Shown here: piece after piece, positions 12,551-24,700 of the stretch | How the letters are laid out: each line of letters opens with the position of its first letter | Position numbering within the stretch: position 1 is the first letter of the stretch | Notes under the pieces: generated by a model | Databases searched by the model: none | Seen by the model: only the letters and a program-made list of their open reading frames with translations | Told to the model about the DNA's origin: nothing | Assembly (NCBI GenBank): GCA_009602725.1 | Contig: WELB01000253.1 | Coordinates: 116,727-165,079 of the forward strand | Length of the DNA stretch: 48,353 nucleotides | DNA from: Spirogloea muscicola | Lineage: Eukaryota > Streptophyta > Zygnematophyceae > Spirogloeales > Spirogloeaceae | Reading direction: 5' to 3' | Made by a program: the position numbers and the translations under genes

Positions 12551-14138
12551 ACCTTGAAAGGGCTGTTTCCTTAGAGAGAGGCCGAGTCACGGTGCTACAC
12601 GACGCGGAGCATTGGCCACTCTTCTCTATGGGCGAGCACTTTGTTTGAGCATTGCGCTGAAGCGGTAACAAGAGGGGCTTTGGGTTCCCGCGATCACGGG
12701 TGAGCACATATGGTATTCGACAGGCTAACTTGGGGAGCCGAAGCGGAGGCGCGCGGTGCGCATAAGATGAGGAGGCCAAAGCAAGCCAGTACACAATCCG
12801 TTACGAAAGGAAGAAGAGAGAAAACAGAATCAATACTAAAAGGGACATCTGAGAGGCCGGAGCACGGCCACAGAAGCTAGTGGCCCGGGCAGTGGACCTT
12901 GTCATCGCTTTTCGGGCTTCTGTCATTCTTTATCTGGGCTGGCCAATCACTGACATGGCCTCTACTGTAAGAAATCCTGTTTATGGCTGGCATTACACAG
13001 CCCACGCCCCCCTTTTCGAAGATTGGAAGAGCTGCTTCTTTCTGGGGAGCTGCTGCTGCTTCTTCTTCGCCGGCGGCCAGGGCACGGGCGGGGGCGATGG
13101 ACGGCGTGCCGCACGGGCGAGCCAGGGCGCCGGCCGACCTTGCGCATCAGCTGGCGTGAGATGCGGCGGGGGATGCGGGCGCGCACCCGGCACGCCCCCG
13201 GCCCCGCGGCCCCCGCAGCGGCGGTTCGTGGGCCCCCCAGAAAAGATCGTCGCACGAGCGGGTAGCTGTTGCTGGGGGCGAGCGCGCGAGCGCGCCTCGT
13301 ATCCGAAGTGCACATCCCGGCGACCGAGTGGAGACGAGAGCGTACCGCAGGAGGCGACGGGGCGCGCCGTCTCGAGGGAGCCGTCGGCGGAAGCGGCCCC
13401 CCGCTCGGCGATGAAACGCACCGCCGCGGCGATGCGGGCGCTTCCCACCAAAAGGTGGTGGCAGAAGATGGTGGAAGCCCCAAGCCGCTTTGGCCGCGGG
13501 CCAGGGCCGCCGCTTGCGCTCCCGTCGGGGGCTGCGAACAGGGGGGATCCCCCGCGATTAGCAAACCCGCTCTAACGGTGATACAGGCAGCCCGCTCGTT
13601 CCGACCGCTCGCGCCGTGGCCCCAGCTGCCGTACCGGGCGCCAGGCTGGCCGCCCAAGGGGGGTCGTGCGGCCGGGGCGCGGGCGCCCCCCTGTCCTCCG
13701 CAGACCCCACCTGGGCGCCAGGGCCGCGACAGTGCTCTGGTGGGGCCGAGCAGTCCCTGGGAGGTACGTGACGCCGGTTGCCGCTGCGGCCAGGGCCTGC
13801 AGCAGACGTCCCGGGCGCGGGGGCCCCGGCGGGGAGGGGGGTGCCCGGGGCTCTGCCCGCTCGCGGCGAGGTGCTAGCACCGCCTGCGGAAGCGGTCACC
13901 AAGTGAGGCCTGCGCTCGGGAGGGGAGGGGGGGACGCCTCCGGAGGGGGCCGCGGGGCGAGGCGCTCGGCGGGGGCGTGCAACCGGCGCCGGGGAAGAGC
14001 AGCTGCGGCAGCTCCAACCACTGCCGCCCCGCACGCCCTGCCCCGCCAGCCCCGCCGGGGCGCCAAATCCCCCCCGCCCCCCCCCGCCTCGGACCTCAAA
14101 GCCCCTCGACCCCGCACCTCGAGTTCGCCACTCTCACG

Positions 14139-14180
14139 CCCCCCCCCCCCCCCCCCGCCCCCCCCCCCCCCCCCCCCCCN
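14139..14180. repeat. Poly-C tract ending in an unresolved base
   Basis: C18, one G, then C22 and an N. The tract sits just upstream of, or within, the 5' coding part of the bHLH gene. Its length is probably misassembled, so the reading frame across it cannot be trusted. Confidence 0.85.
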
Positions 14181-14343
14181 TCTCGCTCCTGCGCCAGCTC
14201 CGCGCCCGCCAGCCCCACCAGCCCGCCACGCCGCCGCCGCCGCCGGCGCAGGGCTTCGGCCACGCGGAGCTGGCCCACATGCTGGCCATGCAGCAGCCGC
14301 ACGCGGCGCAGATGCCGCCCGCCCAGCTCGTCCAGGCCGCCGC

Positions 14344-14387
<44 letters not shown>

Positions 14388-15538
14388 TCCAGCAGCTGCA
14401 GCACCTCCAGCAGGCGCAGGCCATGTTCGGCGGCGGCTGCGGCGCCGGCGGCGGCGGCGGCAGCCCGACCAGCGTCCTGCCCGGCGGCGTCTCCCACGAG
14501 CTGCTGTGGAAGCTGCAGCTCCTGCAGCAGCAGGAGCGCCTACGGGCCAGCCCGGCGAGCCAAGCCATGGCCATGCTCGGCGGCAGCGACTCCAGCCGCC
14601 TGCTGCTGGCGGAGCAGTGCGAGGAGTCGGCCGAGCCGGAATCGGCGGCCATCGCCGCTCCCGTGACGCCGTCGCCCGTCTCCGCCGCCGCCGCGCCACC
14701 GCCGCCCGCGCCGCACATGTCCCATCACCTCGATCCACTCGCGGAGTTCTCGCTCGGCGGCGAGCCCGAGAACTGGTGCGACGCCCTCCTGTGCATGGAC
14801 GACGCAGGCCTCCCCGACTCGTCGCTGCTCGCCAACCTCGACCAGCTCGGCTGCGGCGTCGGTGTCGGCGACTGGGCGCCCCCCCGCTTCTTCCTGCAGC
14901 CGGAGATCAACGAGGTCAGCACGTCGGCGAGCTCGGGGTCGTCTGGCAAGCGGGTCCGCCGCGAAGTTGAATGGCAGCCGGAGAACTCCTCCCAGGAGGA
15001 CTCTTCCGCGCCGTCTGCCAGTGGCCCCCGCCCAGCCAAACGCGTCTGTGTGGAGCAGGGGCAACCAACGGCAGCCGCGGCCCGTGCAGCAGCGCCAGTC
15101 CCTGCAGCATCAAAGTTGGAGGCTATGCCTGCGGCCAAACTTGAGCCCCTCTCGCCGGCGTCGCCTGCTGCTGATGTGGAAGCCGCAGCCCTGGCCAGCC
15201 CCTTCGAGGAGGATGACAACGACAATGAGAACGACAATGAGGGTGAGAACGAGGGCGAGTCTCCACCTGCACTTGCTGTCGGCGCCGACGGGGCCAAGAT
15301 GTCGCCCGTGCTGGAGCCAGCCAAGCCGCGGCAGAAGCGCGGCACTGCCACGGATCCCCAGTCGCTGGCTGCGCGCGCCCGCCGCGAGCGCATCAGTCGC
15401 AAGCTACGCACGCTGCAGACACTTGTGCCCAACGGCAACCGGCTGGACACCGCCACAATGCTGGACCAGGCGATCGAGTACGTCCGCTTCCTGCAGCTGC
15501 AGCTCCGGAACAAGAACAGCGGCCACTACGCCCTGTGA
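14181..15538 (+). CDS. bHLH transcription factor (plant group VIII-like), intronless
   Basis: The first ATG is at 14279 (419 aa to the TGA at 15536-15538). The frame is open and protein-like upstream (SLLRQLRARQPHQP...), so the true start may lie before the unresolved base at 14180. The bHLH domain is at the extreme C-terminus (about residues 353-410). It has the basic part DPQSLAARARRERISRKL, helix 1 RTLQTLVPNG and helix 2 LDTATMLDQAIEYVRFLQLQ. This is closest in memory to plant group VIII (RSL/HEC) bHLHs, which bind E-box DNA as dimers. Upstream are a 14-glutamine run, Ala/Pro-rich and Gln-rich stretches typical of activation regions, a KRVRRE basic patch and an acidic EEDDNDNENDNEGE segment. 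Target genes cannot be inferred. Confidence 0.85.
14345..14386 (+). repeat. (CAG)14 microsatellite encoding polyglutamine
   Basis: Fourteen uninterrupted CAG codons inside the bHLH coding region, followed by ATC and further Gln-rich sequence. A pure codon repeat such as this is likely length-variable between strains. Confidence 0.9.
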
Positions 15539-17739
15539 TCGCAGCTACCTCCTTTGCCACCACCCTCCAGCCTCCCAAGTGCTCAACTCGAGCTCCTTGT
15601 GTGATTGCAACCCCACGCTCTCCCCCCCACTTTCCTCGTGTTGGTTGTGTGCCGACTATGCTGAACCTGGCATGTGGTGTCTGAGTAGCTAATCCACGTT
15701 CCTTAGATAGTCTGGTTTTTCCGATACTCGCATCCCTTGCTGGGCGTTGCGCCCAGCTTTGGTGACTAGAGGAGCTCGTAGACGAGGGCCCCCCCCCATC
15801 TCTTCCCTGCTCCCAACCCTCTTCCCCCTCGGCGTTGCGCTGCGGGGCAGGGGTCTGGTGATCAGTGTGCTTTGTCAGGCATCCATTTGCCTGGCTACTT
15901 TCTCCAAATAATTGGTCGGAGCCCCCTCTCCCACATGGGAAGGCCGCACTGAAGTAGCATGCCACACCTGTAGCAAGCAAGCAGACTGTTCTGGGTGCCA
16001 CTCAAATAAGCGAACTTGACCATTTGATCCGCAGTCTCGGCCCCCTTGCAATGTCATCTCACCTCGTCCTGTACGCGTGTGACCGGGTCACCTACTACTA
16101 TGTCCTTGTCCCCAGATGTCCAGTCCCGAAAAATTCGCCTTGAGAAGTAAGTGATGTAGTGATGCAGGCAGCTTGCGTCAAAATCTCCAGTCGAAAGTTG
16201 CTGTCAAGGAGATCAATGTGGTCACAATCAACAAAATTCAGCGACTGGCCTGCTCTAACGGCACAGCAAGGGCTGTCACTCTAACGCTGGCCAGCCTGCC
16301 CAAGGTATGGCAGAGTGAGAGAAGACTTGGGGTGCGCATGGAGTGAAAGGGAGGTCAATTCAAGCCAATACATTGTTCAAGCAAAAAGCTAGTGCACTAA
16401 TGAGGCTACATACAATGAAGCCCTACGTCAAGGTGGCTAAGGCAGAGTGCAGGCTGAAACAGGTACTCCACATGCAGCAGCATCCGTTTTACCCTTACCT
16501 TATGGCCCTTGCAGCTCCACGAAATTCTTCTAGGTTGGAACTCCGCCACTCACTTGCTGCCAGACGCAGATGCTCTTGGCTAGCAATGTTCACAGCTGCC
16601 TACTTCAGCTCGGTGGACTGAGGTAAGGGGATAGGCAGAGAGCAGCCGGAGGCCAGATCCAAAGGCTCTTGTCCACGTGCACGCCTATGTATCGCGCCAG
16701 CAAGGCCAGCCGTTTGCCTTGCATCTGCAAGCTGGGCGCGCTGTAGCAGCAGCCTTCGGTGTTCTTGCAGGGCCTTTTTATACCTTCCCTACGCGTACAA
16801 TGTTTTCAGTTCCTGAGTAGGGGAGTTATGTGCCTAGCGGCAGCTCGCTGGAGTCCTCAATTTGACGTCTGATCCGACCGGCAGCACTCCGGCTGCCCGA
16901 CTCCGGTTGGATCGTCCACGCCACTGCCTCGCTGAGGGAGCCCACTAGCTCTTCGGAGGCGTGCTTCACTTTGCTGCGCCTCTGTGGCTAGGAGTCACAG
17001 CCTCTTTGGCCTGCGGGAGGATGGAAAAGGCCAACCTCCGCGCCCAAACCTCCCGAGCCGCGGCAGTGCAGAAGCCGCAGCCTCGTGAGTCTAGAAGCGA
17101 GAGTTGAGGCAGAGGCCGCACGCCCCCCGCATGCATCACGATGCATCCGTGCACTATAAGAACACATGGCGGCTACGGTAAGAGACGGTCCTCATCCCTC
17201 CAGCATCGGGCTCAGCTGCTTGACGCGCGTCATCGTAGTCGGAAGGGCAGCTGAATGTTACTTCGTGTCGCAGGCGTTGGTTGTATGTCACAGTTGCATG
17301 TCACGGCTCTTCGTAAAATTGCAGTGCTCCCAAGCTTGGGTAAGACATCGGCGTCCTGAAGGCGCACCAAGCCAGGCCACTGGATTTTAACAAAGCGTGC
17401 TCCGGCTCCCCGAGTTAGCCTGTCGGATCCGTATGTGCTCACTCGTGGGAACTGAAGTTCTTCAGCCAGGTTCAGCACAGTAACTTGAAGCCTCCTCGGC
17501 ATAGGGCTTCGCTCTGTGTAGCCCCAGCCTAGCTTGCCTGAACAGATCATCGGCTTGATCTGGCCTCCCTTTCATTCCATGCGCACCACGCGCCTGCCCC
17601 TTCTAGGTGGTTAAAATGTGTCGATAGGCTTGCCTTGCCTTTTGCCTTGCCTGACTAATCAAACGCTTTCCCCAAACAGCGCACCGTGGCCGGGCCCGTC
17701 ACAGAAAAGACAGGAATACTCGTCAAGAAAAGAAGGCTT

Positions 17740-18900
17740 TTCCAGTAGGGGGCGAGGGCTGTGAAAAGCTAGCCCCACGAAGTGAGAGAGATAGGGGCTG
17801 CATAAAGGGAACCCCTATCCTAACGGGGTTTAGAATTACAGTGCGGAAGTTGGCCGAAGGGGAACTTCAGGACCCAAAGTGAGCACATCCAGCACCGACA
17901 GGCTTAACTTTGGAGGCCGGAGCACCGCCATGAAAGCCGGAGGCCTGGCTTAGAGCCCGCCCAGCACGCTTATGAGTAGCCAGAGCTTGGGATCGCTGCA
18001 ACCACAGAGGAAGCGGCAGTCTGTGCATGCAACACAAAAGCTTGAGCAAGAATGAATACGGTCCACGACCAAAAACAAGCAGCTCTTCCAAAGGGGCGGA
18101 GGGCTAAGATTAGCCAGTCCACAAAGCATGAACAAGGTCCACAGGATCCGGAACATCCGTAGGGAGCGAAGGCTGTGAGAAGCCAGCCCGGAAGAACCAT
18201 AGAGCTCTTTGAATGCAAGGGTGGCCGTGAGAGGCCAGCACAAAGGAATGCGAGGTCTGAAAGGGCCGGGAGGTTCAAGGACCACGGAATATCTCCGAAG
18301 AAGAAACAGCTCTTGCCATGTAAGCAATGGCTGTGAGAGGGCCAGCCCAAAGGTCTTGTACAAGATTAAGCTTCTCCGAAGGGGGCTGGGCCTGTGACAA
18401 GAAATTGCGCTTCCATATTGACTGGTGGCTGTGAAGGCCAGCCCAAAGGAATGGACAAGGTCTGAAGGGGCTGTGAAAAGCCAACCCAGAAGCGATGGAC
18501 AAAGAAGAAATACTCTTCCAGTCGAGGGTGATCCTTGTGATTGGCCAGCCCAGAAGAGAGATTTAACAAAGTTCGAAGGGGCCAGAAAAGCGTGAAAATA
18601 TACAGCAACTCGAGTGTCCACTGGGTGCTCAATATCCCCTGTGGACAAGGTCCACAGAAAGTGCTCGCCCACAGAAGGTAGGGTGCTGGGAAAGAAGAAG
18701 GGCTCGCCCATTGGGAATGGCCAGCCCAAAAAGAATGGACGAGGTCCAAAGAGCCAAAAGGTGCCTAAAACCACACATTGCTACACACGAGACTACGGCA
18801 GAAAGGACAAGGTCTGGAAGGGCCGGAAGAACAAGCTGCTACGAGACACTCAGTAACCCCTGCTAAGCAGCCGCAGATCAGAGATGCTGGGAGAGATGAA
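17740..18900 (+). repeat. Dense cluster of about eight family-B units
   Basis: The core GGCTGTGA-n-GGCCAGCCC or a close variant recurs near 17755, 18170, 18225, 18325, 18425, 18465, 18535 and 18715. Each is followed by AAAGAATGGACAAGGTC-like sequence and AAGGGGCC. The last unit continues into GACACTCAGTAACCCCTGCT at about 18846, which marks one end of the full repeat. Spacing is irregular (about 40-110 bp), so this looks like nested insertion or local amplification rather than a simple tandem array. Confidence 0.75.
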
Positions 18901-20024
18901 GAAGATGCCAGCCACCAGTAGCCTTACGAGCCACTTGAGTCGCTATTCGTTTGCGCTTTCCCCTTTTTCTATGGGCGAGCAATTTCTTCCTGGCCCCTTC
19001 TGGATTTGTTCGTTGAGTTCTGGGCTGGCCATCACAGCCATCAGCCCTCGACTGATTCTTGATCCGAGAGTTTTGTACATGTTGGAAATTGCCGCCGCGG
19101 GTGCGGCGTCGAGTTCCCGCGTACCGCCTGCATCCGGCGTCCGCGAAAGCCAATGGGGCGGCCACCACGTGGTGGTCACAGCGTCGCGCGGCGTCGATTT
19201 GTGCCGTCCCGGCCACGTGGCGCCGCGCGCCGGGGGCGCGCCGCGGACACGCACCGGCACGTGCCCGCCACGCGGTAGGCAGCGCCCAGGGCGGGCGGCT
19301 CCACCGTATCAAAGAGGAAATCGTATCTTTAGGCATTACAGATTCAGGCTCGCAAGGACCATTAAGTTTGACAGCTAGTTCCTCGATGGACCTTGTTCAC
19401 TAGCGGCCCAAATACGGCAGACTTCTCAGCAGCCCACTACAAGGTTCGTCGTTGCTCCTCCAACCTTTTTCTCTGGCTTTCGTCAGGGTGATAGCTTCCC
19501 GGCAGCTAGTCTGTCGGATCTGAGGCTCCTCACTCGTACTTATTGAGTGATCCATCCTCCCCCTGTTTTACCATTGCATCCTCAGGCCCCTTTGTAGCTG
19601 CTCACCGCTCTTAGGCCCCTCTGAACCTTTGTGAATCCTTTTTGGGCTGGCTTTTCGCAAAGAATCTATAACCGAGCATTAATGCAAGCAATGACTCACG
19701 GACAATGCTGAAGGGCCGCCCCCGCCGCCCGGTTACGCCCCGCCCCAATCGCGGAGCGAAAAGCGCTTTTTCTGGCCCTTTCAGTCCCCGATGTTTGTTT
19801 CTGGGCTGGCCAATCACAGCTAGCGCCCTCTTCTGGAAGAGTCTTTCACCGAAGAAGAAGCTGTGTTCCATATGGAGATGAAGACGAAAGTTCTTCCCAC
19901 GAGAAGGGCGATGATTGTGGGACCAGGTCGTGAAAAAGGACGGCCAGGGTTATGAGGAGGAAGCCCTAACACAAGCGCAAATCACTCGGCAGAGAAGTGG
20001 CTTCTACGAATGGCCGGTAAGGGA

Positions 20025-20143
20025 ATTATCGTGTATTTGAAACCAAACAAAGGCCAAATGGCCAAGTACAAAGGCAAGCACATCTAGAGACGCACATCAG
20101 CTACAGCAGCTTGACCCGCTCAGTAACCACGGGTTAGAAATAA
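20025..20143 (-). mobile_element. 5'-truncated retroelement (copy A7) with 9-bp target duplication
   Basis: On the plus strand it reads CGTGTATTTGAAACCAAAC, GGCCAAATGGCCAAGTACAA and TGACCCGCTCAGTAACCACG. It is flanked by the direct repeat GGTAAGGGA at 20016-20024 and 20144-20152. Confidence 0.85.
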
Positions 20144-20214
20144 GGTAAGGGACCCCATGTCACAGCAGCAATACGTTGAATAAGAGAAATAGCTCTTGCA
20201 AGGAGAAGCTGGAA

Positions 20215-20975
20215 GAGCTGCTTCTTCTTCAAGGGGGCGAGGGCTGTGACAAAGAAAGCGCGGCCAGAAGAGAGAAGGCACGCGGTGCGCATGAAATTGA
20301 AAGGGAGGCTTATTCAAGCCAATACATTGTTCAAAGCAGAGGCTAGTGCAAACTAAAAAGCGAAGCCAGAAGCGAAGGCCAGCCCAAAGGAATGGACAAG
20401 GTCTGAAGGAGCCGGCGTGCGAAGAGGGTGACAAAAGGAAAGGACCAGCCCACAAAAGAATGACGAGCTCCAGATATATTAGAAAGCCGAAAGTTTCTGG
20501 CGCACCCCGCCAGTAATGAAAAAAGAACTCCACTTCCAGTGTAAGGCCGGTAGCCATAGACCGTAGGCTCGCACTCCGCTCCACTTCTTCTTCGCAAGGG
20601 TCCCGAAACGATGTGTGAAAGTACCGGTCCGGCCTCAGCCTGCCACCCGGGCTGAGAGCGCCGACCCCGTGGCCGGCGGCACTTTTGCCGAGAAGTTACC
20701 GGCGCGGGGGGACGCCCCGCCGGTCGCCCCTCGTCGTCCCGTGATCAAGCTCTTTCCTCTCACTGAGAACCCAGTCCATTGCTGTTGATACTTTCCCCAA
20801 GTAGAAGTGAACACTTCCGGGGAAGGAAGTGCTTCTCCCATGGAAGCGAGAGGGGCGGGGACTATTGAATGCAAGCCCAGAAAGATTGAACAAGGACCAA
20901 ACAACTGCTCGTCCAGTTTAAGGCAGTGGCTGAGAAAGGCCAGCCCATAAAGAAAGGACAAGGTCTTGTCATGTG
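20215..20975 (+). repeat. Family-B and family-C fragments
   Basis: B cores occur at about 20225, 20380 (GGCCAGCCCAAAGGAATGGA) and 20935. A C fragment at 20275-20350 (CACGCGGTGCGCATGAAATT, then CAATACATTGTTC) is nested between the first two. A GC-rich insert at 20635-20745 has no recognised relatives. Confidence 0.65.
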
Positions 20976-21021
20976 AACCTAGACCATGGCCGTATAGGCG
21001 CTGAAGTCACGAAGTGCCTAT

Positions 21022-21095
21022 AAGTCTATAGACATCAAAGACATCCATTTTCAAAGACATCAAAGACATCCATTTTCTTATACGTCTATAGACTT
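21022..21095. repeat. 12-bp perfect inverted repeat enclosing two 22-bp direct repeats
   Basis: AAGTCTATAGAC at 21022-21033 is the exact reverse complement of GTCTATAGACTT at 21084-21095. Between them, GACATCAAAGACATCCATTT plus TC (21031-21052) is repeated exactly at 21056-21077. The block is AT-rich in a GC-rich setting, about 600 bp upstream of the SBP gene start. Confidence 0.85.
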
Positions 21096-21716
21096 TGACT
21101 AGTCCCCGGATCTTCGAACCAACCGCAATGTATCTCGAGTGGATGAAAGCAACATGAGAAGGTAGGGATAGGTACATCGGATTCCCGTCCACCGTCCGCC
21201 GGCTTGGCGAGGCCGCCTGTCGGGGAGCTAGCGGGGCGTAGCGGGGGCGGCGCCGGCCGTCAAGCCCGCGGCCTCGTCTCCTCGGGCGCACGCTTTTCGA
21301 AACGCCCTCCCCCGGGCCCGCGGCCCGCCCGCCTCCAGTGGCCCCTCCCTCCCTCCCTCCGCGGGCAAGGCGTCTGATAACCTCATTGATATACCTGGGG
21401 CGATGCGGCTGCGNCCGCCATCGCCATGCGGGCGCGGCGCGGCGGCGGCGACGGGTGAAGGCGGCGGCGGTGGCGGCGGTTGCCGGTCCCTTTCCGCGGC
21501 GACGCCAGAAATGGCGGGCACGCCCGTCTAGCCGATGCCCTCCGCCGTCTCGCTGGGGCGGGCGGAAGCTCGCTCGGCGGTCCTGCGCCTACAGGCCAGT
21601 CCCTCAGGCGGCTCGGAGGCTCCTCTCTCCTCCTGCAGCAGCGCCGGGGACCCGCATTCGCAGCGGCAGGGCCCGAGGACTTGAGGCCCCTCGGCGTGCT
21701 CTGCTCCGCCGTACCC

Positions 21717-24700
21717 ATGAGTCACGCGCTCAAGGTGCGTGGGACGCCGCTCTCGGCTGACTCCGTACTCGCTCGCGAGCCTCTCTGTGAGGCCACAGAG
21801 CGCTTGGCTGCCCCTTGCAGGCCCTCCTCTCTCCACACCCGCCAGTTCCCCCCCTCTTTCTCCAGCTCTCTCTCGTCCCTCCTTCATCCCACGTCCCTCG
21901 CTCCTTCGTCCAGCATCTCATCATCGCACCCTCTTGCCTCCTGCCCAGTTTAAGTCAGATGCAGGAGTTTGCTGATGCTATGTGGCCAATTGTGCGGCGC
22001 TCGCAGGCGTGGGAATGGGACAGCCCCTTGTTCATCGCCCATGCACCTGCCAGTGGCGCCGAGGAGGCCGCCAGGAGGCAGGCAAGGCTCGCACCGCCAG
22101 TCGCTCGATCTGTGGTTCCTGCGGAAGCTGGGCTGCCTTGTCAGCTTCGCTGCTGCACATGCCGAGTTCCTTGCTTTGCTGACTTGGCTCACGTCGCACT
22201 GCTCGGCAATTTGACTTGGCAGCAAACCCGCATGAGCGTTGTGGGTGGTCATGCTGCCGGCCCGGCCGCAGCCAGGGGCCCAGTAGCTGGAGGCGCTGCT
22301 GCCGCTGCCAAGAACGACAATGGCGAAGAACCGCTGCCGCCTGGATTGGCGACGGCCACTGATGCGCAGCTGCTGAGCCAAGGCCCCAAGCAGAGCGCAG
22401 CGGCGGCTGCCGCCGGCAGCGTATCTACTGCAGAGGAAGGTGTTGACAGCCCGCACGTGCGGGAGCAGATCAAGAGGCTCAAGGAGACCACTGTGGGCAA
22501 GCGGGTACGGCCTGGATCGCCGACGCGCGCAGCATGCCAGGTGGACGGCTGCGACGCGGACCTGAGCAGCGCCAAGGAGTACCACCGGCGGCACAAGGTC
22601 TGCGAGGTGCACGCCAAGGCCACGACGGTGCTCGTCGTCAGCCAGGTGCAGCGCTTCTGCCAGCAGTGCAGCAGGTCAGCCACCATGCCCCCCTCCTCTG
22701 CTCGCGCCTGCGGCTGCCGACTGCCGTGCCCACCCACCTGAGCATGGCCCGCTGCATGCTGCGATGCTGCTGCCGTAGGTTTCACATGCTGTGGGAGTTT
22801 GACGAGGGCAAGCGCAGCTGCCGCCGGCGGCTACTCGGCCACAACCGGCGGCGCCGCAAGCCCAAGGGGCAGACTCTGGGGGCGACCAGCAGCGCCCCCC
22901 AGAGCAAAGGTGCCCTTGCTACCCCTGCCTACACGTAAAGTCGAGGGACGAGCTCGTTACAGCCATGGTGGCAGCGAGTATAATCCGAGAGCAACGCCCG
23001 CTAGGTCAAGCTTGGAGCCGAAACTCCTAAGCAGAGCCGTCGCATGCTGTGTCCCCTTGCAGGTGACCAGCTCAATCTGTTCCCAGGGCAGGCTCAGTTC
23101 CCGCCGGTGCGCCTGAAGGACCTGGAGGACGCCGGCGGGCGGCCTCAGAACTTTGCCAGCGAGAAGGACAATGGCGTGGCAGCGGCAGCGACTACAGCGG
23201 CGGGCAGCAGCGGCAGCGGCTCAAAGCTGGAGCCGGAGTCGCTGCTGCGAGCACTGTCGCGGCCTGTGCCAGACCGCCTCGGGCTGTACCTCCACAGCCA
23301 GCAGAAGGGCGACGGCCCGGCGGCTGCCAGGTCTTTGGGCCTTGTCCACATTAACTCCAGCTTTGACTCCCATTGATTTGGGGTTCACACTGACCTCGCC
23401 TGTGGACGCACCGTCCAGCCATGGACAAGTTCACCATGGGATTCCATGCGGCAGCACCCGAGTTGATGCGCTGTTGCTGGTGTGTGCAGCTATTCAGCCG
23501 CTGATGGAGGACCGAGCCAGCAGCAGCAGCTGCACGACGAGGCGGCGCCGGGGTGGGCACTGTCGCTGGCCGGCCCATCGACCTCCGGCGGCGGCGCATA
23601 CCGGCACCCGGCAGCACAGCCGGGTGCTGCTCAGCTGCCCCTCAATGGCATGGGCGGGCCGCATACCCCGCCCAGCGCCGGCCACGGGCCGCCGTTTGCC
23701 GAACCGGACCCGCGCAGCATCTTCCTGCCGAGCCAGCTGTCGGGCTTGCAGCCAGCGTATGTGAAGGGCGGTAGCGACGGCCTGCCGCCGGCACCGTCGT
23801 CGCAGGCTCTCACCGGCATGCAGCTGTTCCCCCCGGCACAGAGCCAGAGCCACAGCCAGAGTCAGAGCCAAGGCCAGGAGCTGCGCTTGCCAGCCGGCGG
23901 CGGCACCGATGCTGGGCTTCTGCAGGGACAGCTGCTCGGCCAGCTGTTACGGCGGCCTGAGCTCGACAACCACCAGATTGCAGAGCTCTTGTCGCACTCC
24001 TCTGAGGGCCGCGCACTGCTTGCTGCAATTCAGGTCAGTGCGCGCTCCCTCAGGAACGGCATGCCATCGATGTGCAGGACCCAACCGGCATAATCGAGCC
24101 GATCCTACTTGCCCCTGATTCAGATGTCGTTGAGGATGGTGGGCGTGGTCTTTGAAGTGTGCAACTGATCACAAGGCCAAGGTGACAATCGTTTCTTTCT
24201 TGGACATCTCAGGCCAAGGATCGGCATCTGGAGATGGGGGCCTTGCTGCCGCATGAGCAGCAACAAGTACCGGGGCTGTCTTCAGGCTGGCCTGCGCAGC
24301 CGCCTTTCTCAGCCCACTCTGCCGCAACACACAAGCAGCCAGCGGAGGCCTACCGTTTTCCGGTCAGTCGACCCCTTGGCCGAGGGTTTGGGGGCCCAGA
24401 TAGGCCGTTCAACTGGCCTGGACACTTTGCCTGTATGAAGCTGCCGCTGTTGCATGAAGCACCTCATTTCCACCGACTGACGGATCCTTCCATCCACTCT
24501 GTAGCTTCAGCGGACCTCGCGTATCTCGCTCAAGCTCTTTGAGAAGAACCCGGAGGACCTTCCCTTGAATCTGCGCAACCAGGTGGGCGGCAGCTTCGGC
24601 CTCTACTGACTGAGAGGGGCTATTGACAATCCACCGCAGGCGCCACCCCGTTGATTGAGACCTGGCTGTCCTCTCGCTTGCAGATCGTGGAGTGGTTGGC

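Larger units (their letters stand above)
9753..14180. other. Repeat-dominated region between LPD and the bHLH gene
   Basis: No host gene is supported. The region has a retroelement fragment at 10072-11040, another at 12381-12550, family-B fragments (11120-11370, 11880-11960, around 12195-12250, 12330 and 12940), family-C fragments (11440-11530, 12740-12800) and long GC-rich blocks (12000-12200, 13060-14100). The blocks have open frames on both strands simultaneously, typical of high GC rather than coding. Confidence 0.6.
15539..21716. other. Repeat-rich intergenic region between the bHLH and SBP genes
   Basis: About 6 kb with no supportable host gene. The first few hundred bases should be the bHLH 3' UTR. 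A family-C piece is at 16335-16400. The segment 16400-17700 has no structure I recognise. From 17740 to 20975 family-B units dominate, with one retroelement copy (20025-20143). GC-rich blocks at 19080-19310 and 21180-21716 have open frames on both strands. The latter is probably the CpG-rich promoter and leader of the SBP gene. Confidence 0.6.

Noticed and set aside
12880-14970. Very long overlapping open frames on both strands (up to 434 codons)
   Set aside because: They are Arg/Ala/Pro-rich, overlap in several frames at once and have no family similarity. High GC suppresses stop codons. Only the bHLH frame (14181-15538) has a real domain.
17740-18900. CRISPR-like or satellite array
   Set aside because: Repeat spacing is irregular, units diverge, there is no uniform spacer, and the genome is eukaryotic. 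It is a cluster of interspersed repeats.
21969-22612. Minus-strand 220-codon frame opposite SBP exon 2
   Set aside because: Shadow of the SBP coding exon; no independent similarity.
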